From positions 22,636 to 86,635 of the forward strand of contig JBBROS010000015.1 in assembly GCA_038229135.1 (NCBI GenBank): 64,000 nt of DNA. The letters run 5' to 3'. The translations under genes were made by a program, and so were the position numbers. This DNA comes from JBBROS01 sp038229135 (GTDB taxonomy: Bacteria > Pseudomonadota > Alphaproteobacteria > Acetobacterales > Acetobacteraceae). The notes under the pieces were generated by a model that had not been told where the DNA came from, made no database searches, and was given only the letters and a program-made list of their open reading frames with translations. Positions within the stretch are counted from its first letter, which is position 1; each line of letters starts with the position of its first letter. Shown here piece after piece: positions 54,812-63,388 of this stretch.

Positions 54812-55831
54812 TCAGGCTTCGAGGGCCAGCAGGGCGAAGCTGGCGAGCCAGTGCTCCCCCATGTAGTGCCCCGAGACGTGAGGCAGGCTGGCCTCGAGGT
54901 GGGCGGCGGCGGCCTGCTGCATCGCAGGCCGCCTGGCATCGGCCTCCGGCAGCGCGCGGGCGAGGGCGCGGAAGCACCAGGCGCGGCTGAGGTTGAGACC
55001 GTCGAGGTGGGCGATCTTGCCGTCGCTCCGGTCGCTGGCGATGGCGGGCATGAACAGGGCGGCCGGGCGGCCTGCGGCCAGGTCCGGGAGGAAGCGGCCG
55101 AACCAGCTCAGGAAGGCGTCGGGCGGGAGCAGGCGGCGCATGCACTCGGCCTCGACGAGGGCGGAGGACAGGAAGTCGTCGCCGCCCGGCTCGCCCCAGG
55201 CCGGGCAGTCCGTGTCCGCGCCATACCAGCGTTCGGCAGTGTGCCGGAGCAGGGCCAGCAGGGCTTTGTCCTGAATGTGCGCGTGCCCGGCCCAGTCGGC
55301 GGCCATGCGCAGGCCGAAGGCGGTGTTGGGGTGGGCGCCGACGCGCACCGGGTAGGTGGCGATGGGCAGGAAGTCCCGGAAGCGTTGGGCGACGATGCCT
55401 GCGAGCGGGGCCATGGCCTCGGACCATCGCGGGTGTTCCAGCCCTGCGAGTTCGCTGGCGAGCTTCAGCAACCAGGCCCAGCCGTAGGGCCGCTCGAAGC
55501 TGCGGGCGGTGGGTGCGGCGAAGTAGGCGCACTCGGCGCCCAGCTTGGCTGCGGTGAGCTGGCGGTCGAACAGGGCCCGGGTGGCGTCGGCTTCGGGCGT
55601 GGCGGGGTAGAGCCGCAGCAGCCGGGCGAGCAGCCAGTAGCCGTGGACGCAGGAGTGCCAGTCGTAGCTGCCGTGGAACACCGGGTGCAGGCTGGCGGGC
55701 GTGCGGGCGTCCTGCGGGCCGGCCAGGGTGTGGCCCGGGCGGTTCGGGTATTCGCGGGTGACGTGGCCGAGTGCGATGGAAGCGAAGCGTGCGGCGTGGG
55801 AGAGGGTCCCGAGTTCGATCGTGCCGTCCAT
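54812..55831 (-). CDS. DUF2891 domain-containing protein
   Basis: A 339-residue protein matching the DUF2891 family, which is an alpha/alpha-barrel-like protein of unknown function. Family landmarks are HPVFHGSYDWHSCVHGYW, RPYGWAWLLKLASEL and GEPGGDDFLSSALVEAE, with conserved His, Trp and Asp. These resemble active sites of alpha-barrel glycosidases, which is only a suggestion. It is divergent from the DUF427 gene. Confidence 0.88.
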   Translation of the reverse strand: MDGTIELGTLSHAARFASIALGHVTREYPNRPGHTLAGPQDARTPASLHPVFHGSYDWHSCVHGYWLLARLLRLYPATPEADATRALFDRQLTAAKLGAECAYFAAPTARSFERPYGWAWLLKLASELAGLEHPRWSEAMAPLAGIVAQRFRDFLPIATYPVRVGAHPNTAFGLRMAADWAGHAHIQDKALLALLRHTAERWYGADTDCPAWGEPGGDDFLSSALVEAECMRRLLPPDAFLSWFGRFLPDLAAGRPAALFMPAIASDRSDGKIAHLDGLNLSRAWCFRALARALPEADARRPAMQQAAAAHLEASLPHVSGHYMGEHWLASFALLALEA

Positions 55832-55905
55832 CGACGCTTCTCCTAGCGGCGGGCAGAACGACGCTCGCCCGTTGCGGATGCTGCCACGCCAGCCACATGG
55901 CTTCC

Positions 55906-56400
55906 ATGCCCATCGAACGCGAACCCGTCGGACCCGGTCAGGAGAGTGTGTGGGACTACCCGCGCCCGGCGGTGGCCGAGCTGTCGTCGCGGCATGTGCG
56001 GATCGTGCACCGGGGGGTGGTGGTGGCCGAGACGCGGCGGGCGGTGCGGACGCTCGAGACGAGCCATCCGCCGAGCTGGTACGTTCCCCGGGCCGACGTT
56101 GCGGACGGGGTGCTGCGGGAGACGGCCCGGCGGTCGGTGTGCGAGTGGAAGGGTGTCGCGCGGTATTTCGACGTGGTCGTGGGCGACGCGGCGCTGGCCG
56201 ACGTGGGGTGGAGCTATGCGCGGCCCTCGGACGAGTTCGAGGCGCTGGCCGGGCACGTGGCGTTCTATGCCGGGCCGTTCGACGAGTGCACGGTGGACGG
56301 GGTGCGCGTGGTGCCGCAGGCGGGCGGGTTCTACGGCGGATGGATCACGCCGGAGCTCGTGGGGCCGTTCAAGGGCGGGCCCGGGACGATGGGGTGGTGA
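55906..56400 (+). CDS. DUF427 domain-containing protein
   Basis: A 164-residue protein of the DUF427 family: PGQESVWDYPRPAVAELS, RAVRTLETSHPPSWYVPRADV, EWKGVARYFDV and FYAGPFDECTVDG are all characteristic. The fold is a small beta barrel with unknown function. The ATG at 55906 or 55897 may be the start; no ribosome site decides. It is divergent from DUF2891. Confidence 0.9.
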   Translation: MPIEREPVGPGQESVWDYPRPAVAELSSRHVRIVHRGVVVAETRRAVRTLETSHPPSWYVPRADVADGVLRETARRSVCEWKGVARYFDVVVGDAALADVGWSYARPSDEFEALAGHVAFYAGPFDECTVDGVRVVPQAGGFYGGWITPELVGPFKGGPGTMGW

Positions 56401-56582
56401 GGCTGGAGCCGTAACTTCGGCCCCGATGTCGGGTCAGGCGTACACCACGATTTGGAAGCCTCCGAAGATATCCGCGTGCCGTCGAACGGCGCGTCCAGCG
56501 TGCCGGGCTGCATCTTCGGCTGCCTGGCCCGGACTGCATCGCGTGTTTAGGATGCCGGCTCCGCAGCCATCAGGGATTGCTC

Positions 56583-57314
56583 ATGTCGTATGCCTACCAG
56601 GACCAAGGCACCCCGAGCATGGACGCCGGGTTCAACATGCGCGACCCGGCGGTGGACGGGGGTGTGCTGCAGGAGATCATGCTGCTCAACGCGGCCGTAG
56701 CAGCCACGGGCGAGGCGGTGGAGGGCAACGTCTGCTATTGGCACGAGACGCCGGGGCAGGCGCTCGTGCAGCATCCGCCGACGCGGGATGCGGCCCATGT
56801 GGGCAAGCGGATCAACCTTGCCGTGCTGGCAGGGCGGCACCACTCGGCGCTCGAGATCGGGCTCAACGCCGGACACTCGGCGCTGCTCCTGCTGCTGGGC
56901 AACCCGGCGCTGCACCTGTTTTCGGTCGACCTCTGCATGCACGCCTACACGCGGGTGGCGGCGGCGCACCTGAAGGCGCGGTTCGGACGCCGCTTCCACT
57001 TCCTCGAGGACGACTCGCGGGAGGTGCTACCGCGCATGGCGGTGGAGCATCCGCGGCGGCGGTTCGACCTGCTGCATGTCGATGGCGGGCATGGGGCCAG
57101 CCTGGCCTACACGGACATCAGCAACTCGCTGCGGATGGCAGCCCAAGGCGCCGACCTCGTGTTCGACGACGTGAACGCACCGCATTTGGGCGAGGTGGTG
57201 GAGGCATTCATCCGGCACGGCTGGCTTTTGCCGCTGCGCGACACGCGCGGGCTGGTCGAGACGCCGCTCCATGCGCTTCTGACGGTGGAGGTCGGTGTGC
57301 CCGGCGCGATGTAG
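56583..57314 (+). CDS. Class I SAM-dependent methyltransferase-like protein
   Basis: A 243-residue protein with a Rossmann methyltransferase core: ALEIGLNAGHSALLLLL (motif I), LHLFSVDLC (motif II, acidic residue), FHFLEDDSREVLP and FDLLHVDGGHG (Methyltransf_24 type). The N-terminal ~75 residues are a separate extension. The substrate is unknown. The ATG at 56583 has AGGGA upstream. The 182-bp gap before it holds a small hairpin at 56478-56490 and nothing else recognised. Confidence 0.85.
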   Translation: MSYAYQDQGTPSMDAGFNMRDPAVDGGVLQEIMLLNAAVAATGEAVEGNVCYWHETPGQALVQHPPTRDAAHVGKRINLAVLAGRHHSALEIGLNAGHSALLLLLGNPALHLFSVDLCMHAYTRVAAAHLKARFGRRFHFLEDDSREVLPRMAVEHPRRRFDLLHVDGGHGASLAYTDISNSLRMAAQGADLVFDDVNAPHLGEVVEAFIRHGWLLPLRDTRGLVETPLHALLTVEVGVPGAM

Positions 57315-57366
57315 GGGCGGGCGGCCGAGCTTTACGTCGCCGGGCCGCTCCCCCACTCTGCCCGGC

Positions 57367-58971
57367 ATGGAGATGCTGAGCGCAGAGCGGGCCGTGGAAG
57401 CGCTGGCCGCAAGCGGGGGGCCGGGTGGCGCCATCGCCGTGGTGCACGAGGGCCGGGCCGTGGTGCGGCGGTGCTGGGGCTTCGCCAACGCCGAGCGTCG
57501 GATCCCGTGGTCGCCGCAGACGCAGTTCCGGATCTGCTCGATCAGCAAGCAGTTCACGGTGGCGGCGGTGCTGGATGCGTGCCCGGACCCGTCCGAGCTG
57601 GACGCGGATGTGCGGGCGTGGCTGCCCGGACTTGGGGCGTCGGCACTGGCGGCTTCGGCAGTGGGGGCGCCGGCACTGGGGGCGCCGGCACTGGGGGCGC
57701 CGGCACCGGGAGCGCTGCATCTGATGCACAACCAGTCGGGCCTGCGGGACTACTGGGCGGAGGCCATGCTGCACGGGGCGGCCGCCGAGGGCGCGTTCGG
57801 CGACCGGGAGGCGGCGCGGGTGATGGCCGCGCAGCGGCGGACGATGTTCGCACCCGGCACGCAATGTTCCTACGTGAACCAGAATTTCCGCATCCTGGGC
57901 GACGTGCTGGCGGAGCGGACGGGGCGGAGCCTGGTGGAGAACCTGCGGTCCCGGGTGTTCGGGCCGGCGGGGATGGAGGGTGCGTTCCTGGCGGCGGACA
58001 CGCGCGCGATGCCGGACGGGACGGAGGGCTACGAGGGCACGGAGGCCGCCGGGTTCGTGCCGGCGGTCAACCGGATCGTCTGGACCGGGGATGCCGGGAT
58101 CGGGGCGAGCCTGGACGACATGGTGGCGTGGGAGGCGTTCATCGACCGGACGCGGGACGATCCGGGAAGCCTGTATGGGCGGCTGAGCCGGAAGGTGCAG
58201 TTCGCGGACGGGGCGGCGGCCGAATACGGCTTCGGGTTGAGCCGGGGCGTGGAGGGCGGGCATGCTTGGACCGGGCATGGCGGCGCGCTGCGCGGGTGGG
58301 TGAGCCACCGGGTGCACGTGGCGGCGGCGCGGCTTTCGGTGGTGGCGATGTTCAACCACATGACGGTGCACGCGCGGGACGCGGCGATGACGGTGCTGCG
58401 GGCGGCGCTGGGCGTGGGGGCGGAGGCGGCCGACACGGACCTGGTGCCCCCGGCGTGGCTGGGCGCGTGGATGGACGAAGAGGCCGGGCTGGCGGCGCGG
58501 GTGGAGGCGGCAGGTGCGGGCCGGGTGCGGCTGTATCACGGGCAGAACCCGGAGACGCTGGACCTGGTGCGGGACGGGAGCGCGGGCCGGGCGGGCGGCA
58601 CGCGGCTGGTGCCGGAGGAGGGTGGGCTGCTTCTGGAGCGGCCGGGGCACAACCGCGCGGTGCGGTTGGTGCCCCTCGAGGGCGGGGCGGGCGCCGCGTT
58701 CGCCGGGCGCTACGCGTGCGAGGAGATCGGGACGCGGCTGGAGGTGGTGGATGCGGGCGGCGCGATGTTCGGGTCGTTCGACGGGTTCCTGGGGCAGGGG
58801 CGGATGGAGCGGCTGGTGCCCGCGGGGCCGGACACCTGGATGCTGCCGATGCCGCGGGCGCTGGACTTCACCCCACCCTGGGCCTGGACGCTGCATTTTA
58901 CGCCGGGGCGGGAGGCGGTGACGGTGGGGTGCTGGCTGGCGCGGGGGCTGCGGTATCGGCGGGAGGGATAA
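57367..58971 (+). CDS. Beta-lactamase-fold serine hydrolase (D-aminopeptidase-like)
   Basis: A 534-residue penicillin-recognising hydrolase. Catalytic elements are SISK (Ser58, Lys61), YVN (Tyr169) and TGHGG, the HxG triad of D-aminopeptidases, followed by two C-terminal beta-barrel regions as in DAP. It lacks an obvious signal peptide and may act in the cytoplasm on D-amino-acid peptides. Residues ~89-118 are an inserted tandem repeat (L/V)GAPA. The ATG at 57367 is 52 bp after the methyltransferase stop. Confidence 0.88.
   Translation: MEMLSAERAVEALAASGGPGGAIAVVHEGRAVVRRCWGFANAERRIPWSPQTQFRICSISKQFTVAAVLDACPDPSELDADVRAWLPGLGASALAASAVGAPALGAPALGAPAPGALHLMHNQSGLRDYWAEAMLHGAAAEGAFGDREAARVMAAQRRTMFAPGTQCSYVNQNFRILGDVLAERTGRSLVENLRSRVFGPAGMEGAFLAADTRAMPDGTEGYEGTEAAGFVPAVNRIVWTGDAGIGASLDDMVAWEAFIDRTRDDPGSLYGRLSRKVQFADGAAAEYGFGLSRGVEGGHAWTGHGGALRGWVSHRVHVAAARLSVVAMFNHMTVHARDAAMTVLRAALGVGAEAADTDLVPPAWLGAWMDEEAGLAARVEAAGAGRVRLYHGQNPETLDLVRDGSAGRAGGTRLVPEEGGLLLERPGHNRAVRLVPLEGGAGAAFAGRYACEEIGTRLEVVDAGGAMFGSFDGFLGQGRMERLVPAGPDTWMLPMPRALDFTPPWAWTLHFTPGREAVTVGCWLARGLRYRREG
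57631..57720. repeat. In-frame minisatellite, 6 x 15 bp, in the serine hydrolase gene
   Basis: Six consecutive 15-bp units, the central two identical (CTGGGGGCGCCGGCA) and the outer ones progressively diverged. They encode LGASA, LAASA, VGAPA, LGAPA, LGAPA and PGALH between the SxxK and YxN motifs. Confidence 0.95.
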
Positions 58972-58975
58972 CCTC

Positions 58976-59069
58976 GTTGTCATTGCGGGTCGAAGGCTTG
59001 GCGATCCAGGGGCCGGAGGGGACTGTTCTATGCGGCCCCTGGATCGCCACGCTTCGCTCGCGATGACGG
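58976..59069. repeat. REP-like palindromic repeat, family 1, copy D
   Basis: The left arm TTGGCGATCCAGGGGCC pairs with the right arm GGCCCCTGGATCGCCA and ends CTTCGCTCGCGATGACGG. It lies between the serine hydrolase and glycosyltransferase stops and extends into the glycosyltransferase gene, whose last ~14 residues it encodes. Confidence 0.92.
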
Positions 59070-60290
59070 ACCCGGGATGGATGATGCCGGCCGCAGCGGG
59101 GGAGACGGGGCAGGTGCGTTCAGGCCGAGGGCTTCCAGGGTTCGCGCGATGACCTGGGCCTCGTCGTAAAGGGCGATGGCGCGGGTGCGGCCGGACTGGC
59201 CCAGGCGCGTGCGAAGCTCGGGGTCGTCGACGAGGGCCTGGAGGGCGGCGGCGAGGCGCGCGGGGTCGCCTGGGGGAACGAGGAGGCCGGTTTCGCCCTC
59301 GAGGACCTGTTCGCGGGGGCCGCGGATGTCGGTCGCGACCACGGGGAGGGCGGTGAGCATGGCTTCGATGACGCTCATGGGGAGGCCTTCGAACCAGCTT
59401 GGCAGGCAGAAGATGTCGGCGGCGGCGAGGATGGCGGCGTTGTCGGCGCGGTAGCCGAGCCGCCGCAGCCAGGGGCCGGCTCGGGCGAAGAGGGGTTCGA
59501 GGCTTTCGCCGTGGTCGGAGGCCAAGCGCTCGCCGACCACCCAAAGCTCCGCACCGGTCACGCGGTGCATGGCCTCGAGGAGCTCGGGGTGGCCCTTGTG
59601 GCGGACCAGGCGGGAGAGGATGACGATGACCACCGTGCCGGGTGCGCAGCCGAGTTCGGCGCGGATGCGGGTGCGGGCGGCAGGGTCGGGGCGGAAGCGG
59701 GCGGGGTCGCGGCCGTTGCCGATGGGTTGGGGGTTGCGGTGGATGTGGAGGCGGCGGGCGTCGGCGGCCTCCTCGGTGCTGACGGTGAGGAACACGTCCG
59801 TCATGCGCCCGCCGGTCCATTCGATGGCCAGCGCCAGGGCGCGGCGCCACCGGGGGCCGGGCTGGTTGAACAGGAAGCCGTGGCACGTGTAGGCGACGCG
59901 CGGCACGGTCCCGGAGCCCCCGGCGTGGCGGGCGTCGGGGCGGGCGGCGGGGCGGTCGGCGGGGCGGGCGGCGAGGCGGGCGGCGAGGCGGGCGAGGAAG
60001 CCGCTGATGGGCATGTGGCCGTGGACGAGGTCCGGCCGTTCGGCGCGGATCAGGGCATACAGCGCGCGGAAGGCGCGAAGCTGGGCCAGTGGCGAGAGGC
60101 TGCGGGCGAGCGGCAGCGCCTCGACGCGCAGGCCCTCGGCGCGCACGTCCGCCAGCAGCGGGCCTTCGGCGCAAACGCCGACCACCTCGTGGCCGGCCGC
60201 GGTGGCGGCGCGCATGAGCGGCAGGAGGAAGTGCCTGAGGGAGAAATCGACGTTCGTGACCATCAGGATCTTTTGGGGCAGAACCTTCAT
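59028..60290 (-). CDS. Glycosyltransferase family 4 protein
   Basis: A 420-residue GT-B-fold glycosyltransferase. The N-terminal acceptor domain starts KILMVTNVDFSLRHFLLPLM. The donor domain has ILSRLVRHKGH and the E-x7-E motif in WFEGLPMSVIEAM, with LLVPPGDPARLAAAL near the end. It transfers a sugar from an NDP- or prenyl-linked donor, probably in surface polysaccharide synthesis. The region 104-123 is an Ala/Arg repeat (LAARLAARPADRPAARPDAR). The last residues (SSRAKRGDPGAA) are repeat-derived. The ATG at 60290 fits the family. Confidence 0.92.
   Translation of the reverse strand: MKVLPQKILMVTNVDFSLRHFLLPLMRAATAAGHEVVGVCAEGPLLADVRAEGLRVEALPLARSLSPLAQLRAFRALYALIRAERPDLVHGHMPISGFLARLAARLAARPADRPAARPDARHAGGSGTVPRVAYTCHGFLFNQPGPRWRRALALAIEWTGGRMTDVFLTVSTEEAADARRLHIHRNPQPIGNGRDPARFRPDPAARTRIRAELGCAPGTVVIVILSRLVRHKGHPELLEAMHRVTGAELWVVGERLASDHGESLEPLFARAGPWLRRLGYRADNAAILAAADIFCLPSWFEGLPMSVIEAMLTALPVVATDIRGPREQVLEGETGLLVPPGDPARLAAALQALVDDPELRTRLGQSGRTRAIALYDEAQVIARTLEALGLNAPAPSPPLRPASSIPGPSSRAKRGDPGAA
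59934..59996. repeat. In-frame 12-bp tandem repeat, degenerate, in the glycosyltransferase gene
   Basis: Units close to GCGGCGAGGCGG repeat about five times with drift and give LAAR/PADR/PAAR/PDAR tetrapeptides. Only the last units are near-identical. Confidence 0.75.
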
Positions 60291-60333
60291 CCCCTGGCTT
60301 CAACACGGGGCGGCGCGCGTGTGAAGATGGGCG

Positions 60334-61692
60334 ATGGACTATTTCCCCGTGTTCCTCGATCTCCGCGGCCGCCGCGCCCTCGTCGTCGGCGTTGGGGAGG
60401 CGGCGGAGCGCAAGGCGGATGCGCTGCGGCGGGCGGGGGCGGAGGTGCTGGCGCGGCCGGGGTTCGACGCTGCGGACCTCGAGGGCTGCGCCATAGCCAT
60501 CGGGGCGGATGCGGCCTCGGCCACGCTCGAGGCGCTGTCGGCGGCGGCGCAGGCGCGGGGCATCCCGGTGAACGTGGTCGATCAGCCGGCGCTGTGCTCC
60601 TACATCACGCCGAGCCTGGTGGACCGTTCGCCGCTGATGGTGGCAGTGGGGTCGGGCGGGGCGGCGCCGGTGCTGGCGCGGCTGCTGCGGGCGCGGATCG
60701 AGGCGATGGTCCCGCCCCGCTACGGCGCGCTGGCGGCGTTGGCCCGGCGTTGGCAGGAGCGGATCCGCGCGAGGCTGCCGGACGTGGCGCTGCGGCGGCG
60801 GGTGCTGGAGCTTGCGCTGGGCGGGCGCGTGGCGGACCTGGTGCTGGCGGGCGACGAGGCGGCGGCGGAGCGGGAGCTGGGGCGGCTGCTGGAGGCGGGG
60901 GCCGATCCGGCGGGCATCGTCTACCTGGTGGGCGCCGGGCCGGGCGCGCCGGACCTGCTGACGCTCCGGGCGCAGCGGCTGCTGGGGGAGGCGGACGTGG
61001 TCGTGCATGACCGGCTGGTGACGGAGGGGGTGCTGGACATCGCACGGCGGGATGCCGAGCGGATCATGGTGGGCAAAGCGCGCTCGGCGCACACCATGGC
61101 GCAGGAGGACATCAATGCGCTGCTGGTGCGGCTCGGCCTCGAGGGGCGGAAGGTGGTGCGGCTGAAGGGCGGCGACCCGTTCGTGTTCGGGCGCGGCGGG
61201 GAGGAGGCGGAGGCACTGGCGGCGGCGGGGGTGGCGTTCGAGGTCGTGCCCGGCATCACCGCGGCGCTGGCGTGCGCGGCGCAGGCGGCGATCCCGCTGA
61301 CGCACCGGGAGGACACGCAGACGCTGGTGTTCGCGACGGGGCATCAGGCACCACGGCAAGACGGGGCGCCGGTGCTGGAGCTGGACTTCCCGTGGCTTGC
61401 GCGCGGCTGTAACGCGGGCACGACGCTTGCCATCTACATGGGCCTGCACAGCCTGCCGGCGCTGCGGGACGGGCTGCTGGGTGCCGGGCTCGAGGCGGGC
61501 ACGCCGGCCGCGCTGGTGGAGCGCGGCGGACGGCCGGAGGCGCGGGTGCTGCGGGGCACGCTGGACGCGCTGGCGGCCGAGGCGCCCGGCTGGGGCACGG
61601 GGGGGCCGACGCTCGTGATCGTGGGGCGGGTCTCGGCGCGGGGGGTGCGCTACGGCGAGGCGGGCATGCGGATGCCGACCAACTCCGCGTAG
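60334..61692 (+). CDS. cysG: Siroheme synthase (precorrin-2 dehydrogenase/ferrochelatase plus uroporphyrinogen-III methyltransferase)
   Basis: A 452-residue bifunctional enzyme. The N-terminal part (residues 1-210) has ALVVGVGEAAERKADALRRAG and the CysG dimerisation region. The C-terminal SUMT domain has YLVGAGPGAPDLLTLRAQRL, DVVVHDRLV, RLKGGDPFVFGRGGEEAEAL and VVPGITAAL. It makes siroheme for sulfite or nitrite reductases in four steps. The ATG at 60334 follows GAAGATGGGC. The 3' end overlaps a small antisense ORF. No cysI/cysJ lies in the window. Confidence 0.94.
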   Translation: MDYFPVFLDLRGRRALVVGVGEAAERKADALRRAGAEVLARPGFDAADLEGCAIAIGADAASATLEALSAAAQARGIPVNVVDQPALCSYITPSLVDRSPLMVAVGSGGAAPVLARLLRARIEAMVPPRYGALAALARRWQERIRARLPDVALRRRVLELALGGRVADLVLAGDEAAAERELGRLLEAGADPAGIVYLVGAGPGAPDLLTLRAQRLLGEADVVVHDRLVTEGVLDIARRDAERIMVGKARSAHTMAQEDINALLVRLGLEGRKVVRLKGGDPFVFGRGGEEAEALAAAGVAFEVVPGITAALACAAQAAIPLTHREDTQTLVFATGHQAPRQDGAPVLELDFPWLARGCNAGTTLAIYMGLHSLPALRDGLLGAGLEAGTPAALVERGGRPEARVLRGTLDALAAEAPGWGTGGPTLVIVGRVSARGVRYGEAGMRMPTNSA

Positions 61693-61784
61693 ACGACGAC
61701 GGCGACGAGCCAGTGGAACAGGAGGAGCGTGCGCAGGCCCATGCCCTCGGCGGGCGGGCGGCGGAGGGGTGTGGGGTGGTGCAT
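61650..61784 (-). CDS. Putative small single-pass membrane protein (44 aa)
   Basis: A possible ORF on the minus strand starting ATG at 61784 with AGGAG upstream. It encodes MHHPTPLRRPPAEGMGLRTL followed by a hydrophobic segment LLLFHWLVAVVVYAELVG. It overlaps the 3' end of cysG antisense by 43 bp. The position of the ribosome site and the one-helix profile argue for coding. No homologue is recognised. Confidence 0.4.
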   Translation of the reverse strand: MHHPTPLRRPPAEGMGLRTLLLFHWLVAVVVYAELVGIRMPASP

Positions 61785-61877
61785 GGCGGGCCTGCTCCTG
61801 GTTCGGGGCAGGCAGGGTGTGGCGGCGTGCTGGCGCGCGTCCTTGAGCGGGCCTGAAACGTTCTGGTGCAGATAACG

Positions 61878-62855
61878 CTAGGCGGCGTGGGCGAGGTCGC
61901 CCGAGGCCTCCTGCTGGAGCCAGGCCCGGAGCGTTCGCGTCGCGTCCTCCGTGTCGGGGCGCCAGACCAGGTGGTAGGCGTAGAGGGTGGGCAGCGCCGG
62001 GAGGGGTAGGCGGACCAGGCGGCCGGAGGCGAGGTGGTCGCCGACGAGGCTGAGACGCGCGAGTGCGACGCCGAGGCCCCGGGCGGCCGCCTCGATGACG
62101 AGGTCGGCCTGGCCGAATTGCTGGCCGGGCGGCAACACCACATCCGCAGCACCCACCCGGCGGAGCCAGGAGGTCCAGTCGCTGCCGCTGGCGTCGGGCT
62201 CGGAGGGGCCGTCGTGCAGGATGGGCAGGCGCACCAGGTCCGCCGGGGTGCGGGCCGGCCCATGCTGTGCGAGGAACGCGGGGGCGCAGACCGGGACGAC
62301 GCCGTCGCCCATGAGGCGCTCAGACCTGCATCCGGCGTAGGGGCCGGCGCCGAACCGCACGGCAAGGTCGATGCCGCCTTGGCGCAGGTCCACCACCTCG
62401 CGCTGGGCCAGCAGCTCCACGCGGGTGGCCGGGCTGTAGCTGGCGAGGCGGTGCAGGCGCGGCAGCATCCAGCACAGGGCGAACGAGGGCAGCACGCTGA
62501 GCTTGAGAGGCCGGGCGCCGTGGTGGCCGAACGGCTCGAGCGCCTGGCGGATGCGCTCCAGGGCCTCTCCCACGCCGCGGGCCAGGCGCTCCCCGTCGGG
62601 CGTGAGGGCGAGGCCGGCCTTGCCGCGGACGAACAGGGCGGCGCCGAGCTCCTGCTCGAGAGCCTTGATGCGCTGGCTGACGGCCCCCTGCGTCACGCAC
62701 AGCTCGAGCCCGGCCTCGGTGAAGTTCAGCCGCCGTGCGGCGACCTCGAAGGCGCGCAGGCCATCGAGCGAGGGCAGGCGGGCATGCGCAGGAAGGCGGG
62801 CATGCGCAGGAAGGCGGGCATGCGTAGGAAGGCGGGGCGTGGTTCGGGGCAGCAT
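61878..62855 (-). CDS. LysR family transcriptional regulator (GcvA-like) with repeat-extended N-terminus
   Basis: A 325-residue LysR regulator. The HTH starts only at about residue 28 (LPSLDGLRAFEVAARRLNF, TQGAVSQRIKALEQELG), after ~26 residues with RLPTHA/RLPAHA repeats. The effector-binding domain is normal (LKLSVLPSFALCWMLPRL, DLRQGGIDLAVRFG). GcvA-like members typically start almost at LPSL. The ATG at 62855 has GGAGG 7 nt upstream, supporting translation of the repeats. It is divergent from the AhpD-like gene, its likely target. Confidence 0.9.
   Translation of the reverse strand: MLPRTTPRLPTHARLPAHARLPAHARLPSLDGLRAFEVAARRLNFTEAGLELCVTQGAVSQRIKALEQELGAALFVRGKAGLALTPDGERLARGVGEALERIRQALEPFGHHGARPLKLSVLPSFALCWMLPRLHRLASYSPATRVELLAQREVVDLRQGGIDLAVRFGAGPYAGCRSERLMGDGVVPVCAPAFLAQHGPARTPADLVRLPILHDGPSEPDASGSDWTSWLRRVGAADVVLPPGQQFGQADLVIEAAARGLGVALARLSLVGDHLASGRLVRLPLPALPTLYAYHLVWRPDTEDATRTLRAWLQQEASGDLAHAA
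62777..62830. repeat. In-frame minisatellite, 3 x 18 bp, in the LysR gene
   Basis: Three units of GGCGGGCATGCGCAGGAA with one change in the third and a partial fourth. On the coding strand they encode (THARLP)(AHARLP)(AHARLP) ahead of the DNA-binding domain. Confidence 0.95.
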
Positions 62856-62904
62856 GGAAAGCCTCCAACGGCACGTCATTGCGGATGCGGACGAGACATC
62901 AGCA

Positions 62905-62938
62905 GAACTAATTGGTCAAGTAGATTTTATCAGTTGAA
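62905..62938. promoter_or_regulatory. AT-rich divergent promoter/operator region
   Basis: AGAACTAATTGGTCAAGTAG and following bases are the most AT-rich stretch nearby, between the LysR and AhpD-like genes. It contains an imperfect dyad (ACTAAT/ATCAGT) around a T-N11-A-type arrangement as in LysR binding sites. The motif match is weak. Confidence 0.4.
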
Positions 62939-63066
62939 GACGCCGCGGCCCCGGGCGTAGACGGCGATGGCGCGAAACACGCGCCCGGCAAGTCATCGTA
63001 AGTCGACCGTGACACTGGTGTGTCGAAACGTGTGCCGGAACGTCCATTTAAGGAGCACGCACTTCC

Positions 63067-63372
63067 ATGTACGACATGAACAACCTCACGGCGCTCACCC
63101 GGCTGGGTGCGGCGGCGCCGGCGGCGATGGCGGCCTTCCAGGCGCTCGACGCGGCCGCGCTGGCGGATGGTGCGATCCCGGCCAAGTACAAGGAGCTGAT
63201 CGCCCTCGGGGTCGCGCTGACGACGCAGTGCCCCTACTGCCTCGAGCTGCATACGAAGGCGGCGGTGGCGGCGGGGGCGACCGAGGCGGAGCTGGGCGAG
63301 ACGGCGTTCATCGCGGTGGCGCTGCGCGCCGGGGCGGCGCTGACGCACGGCACGCACCTGATGCGGGCCTGA
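63067..63372 (+). CDS. AhpD-like carboxymuconolactone decarboxylase family protein
   Basis: A 101-residue all-helical protein of the AhpD/CMD fold: PAKYKELIALGVALTTQCPYCLELHTKAAVAAG contains the CxxC and His of AhpD-type peroxidases. It probably reduces peroxides using thiols. The ATG at 63067 has AGGAG 11 nt upstream. It is divergent from a LysR gene and directly upstream of a regulator gene. Confidence 0.93.
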   Translation: MYDMNNLTALTRLGAAAPAAMAAFQALDAAALADGAIPAKYKELIALGVALTTQCPYCLELHTKAAVAAGATEAELGETAFIAVALRAGAALTHGTHLMRA

Positions 63373-63388
63373 GCGGGGCGGGGCGCTG

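Noticed and set aside
57208..61449. A 1413-codon open frame on the minus strand
   Set aside because: It is rich in Arg, Pro and His with no domain, and lies across the serine hydrolase, glycosyltransferase and cysG genes, which are strongly supported on other frames. Long antisense frames are expected at this GC.
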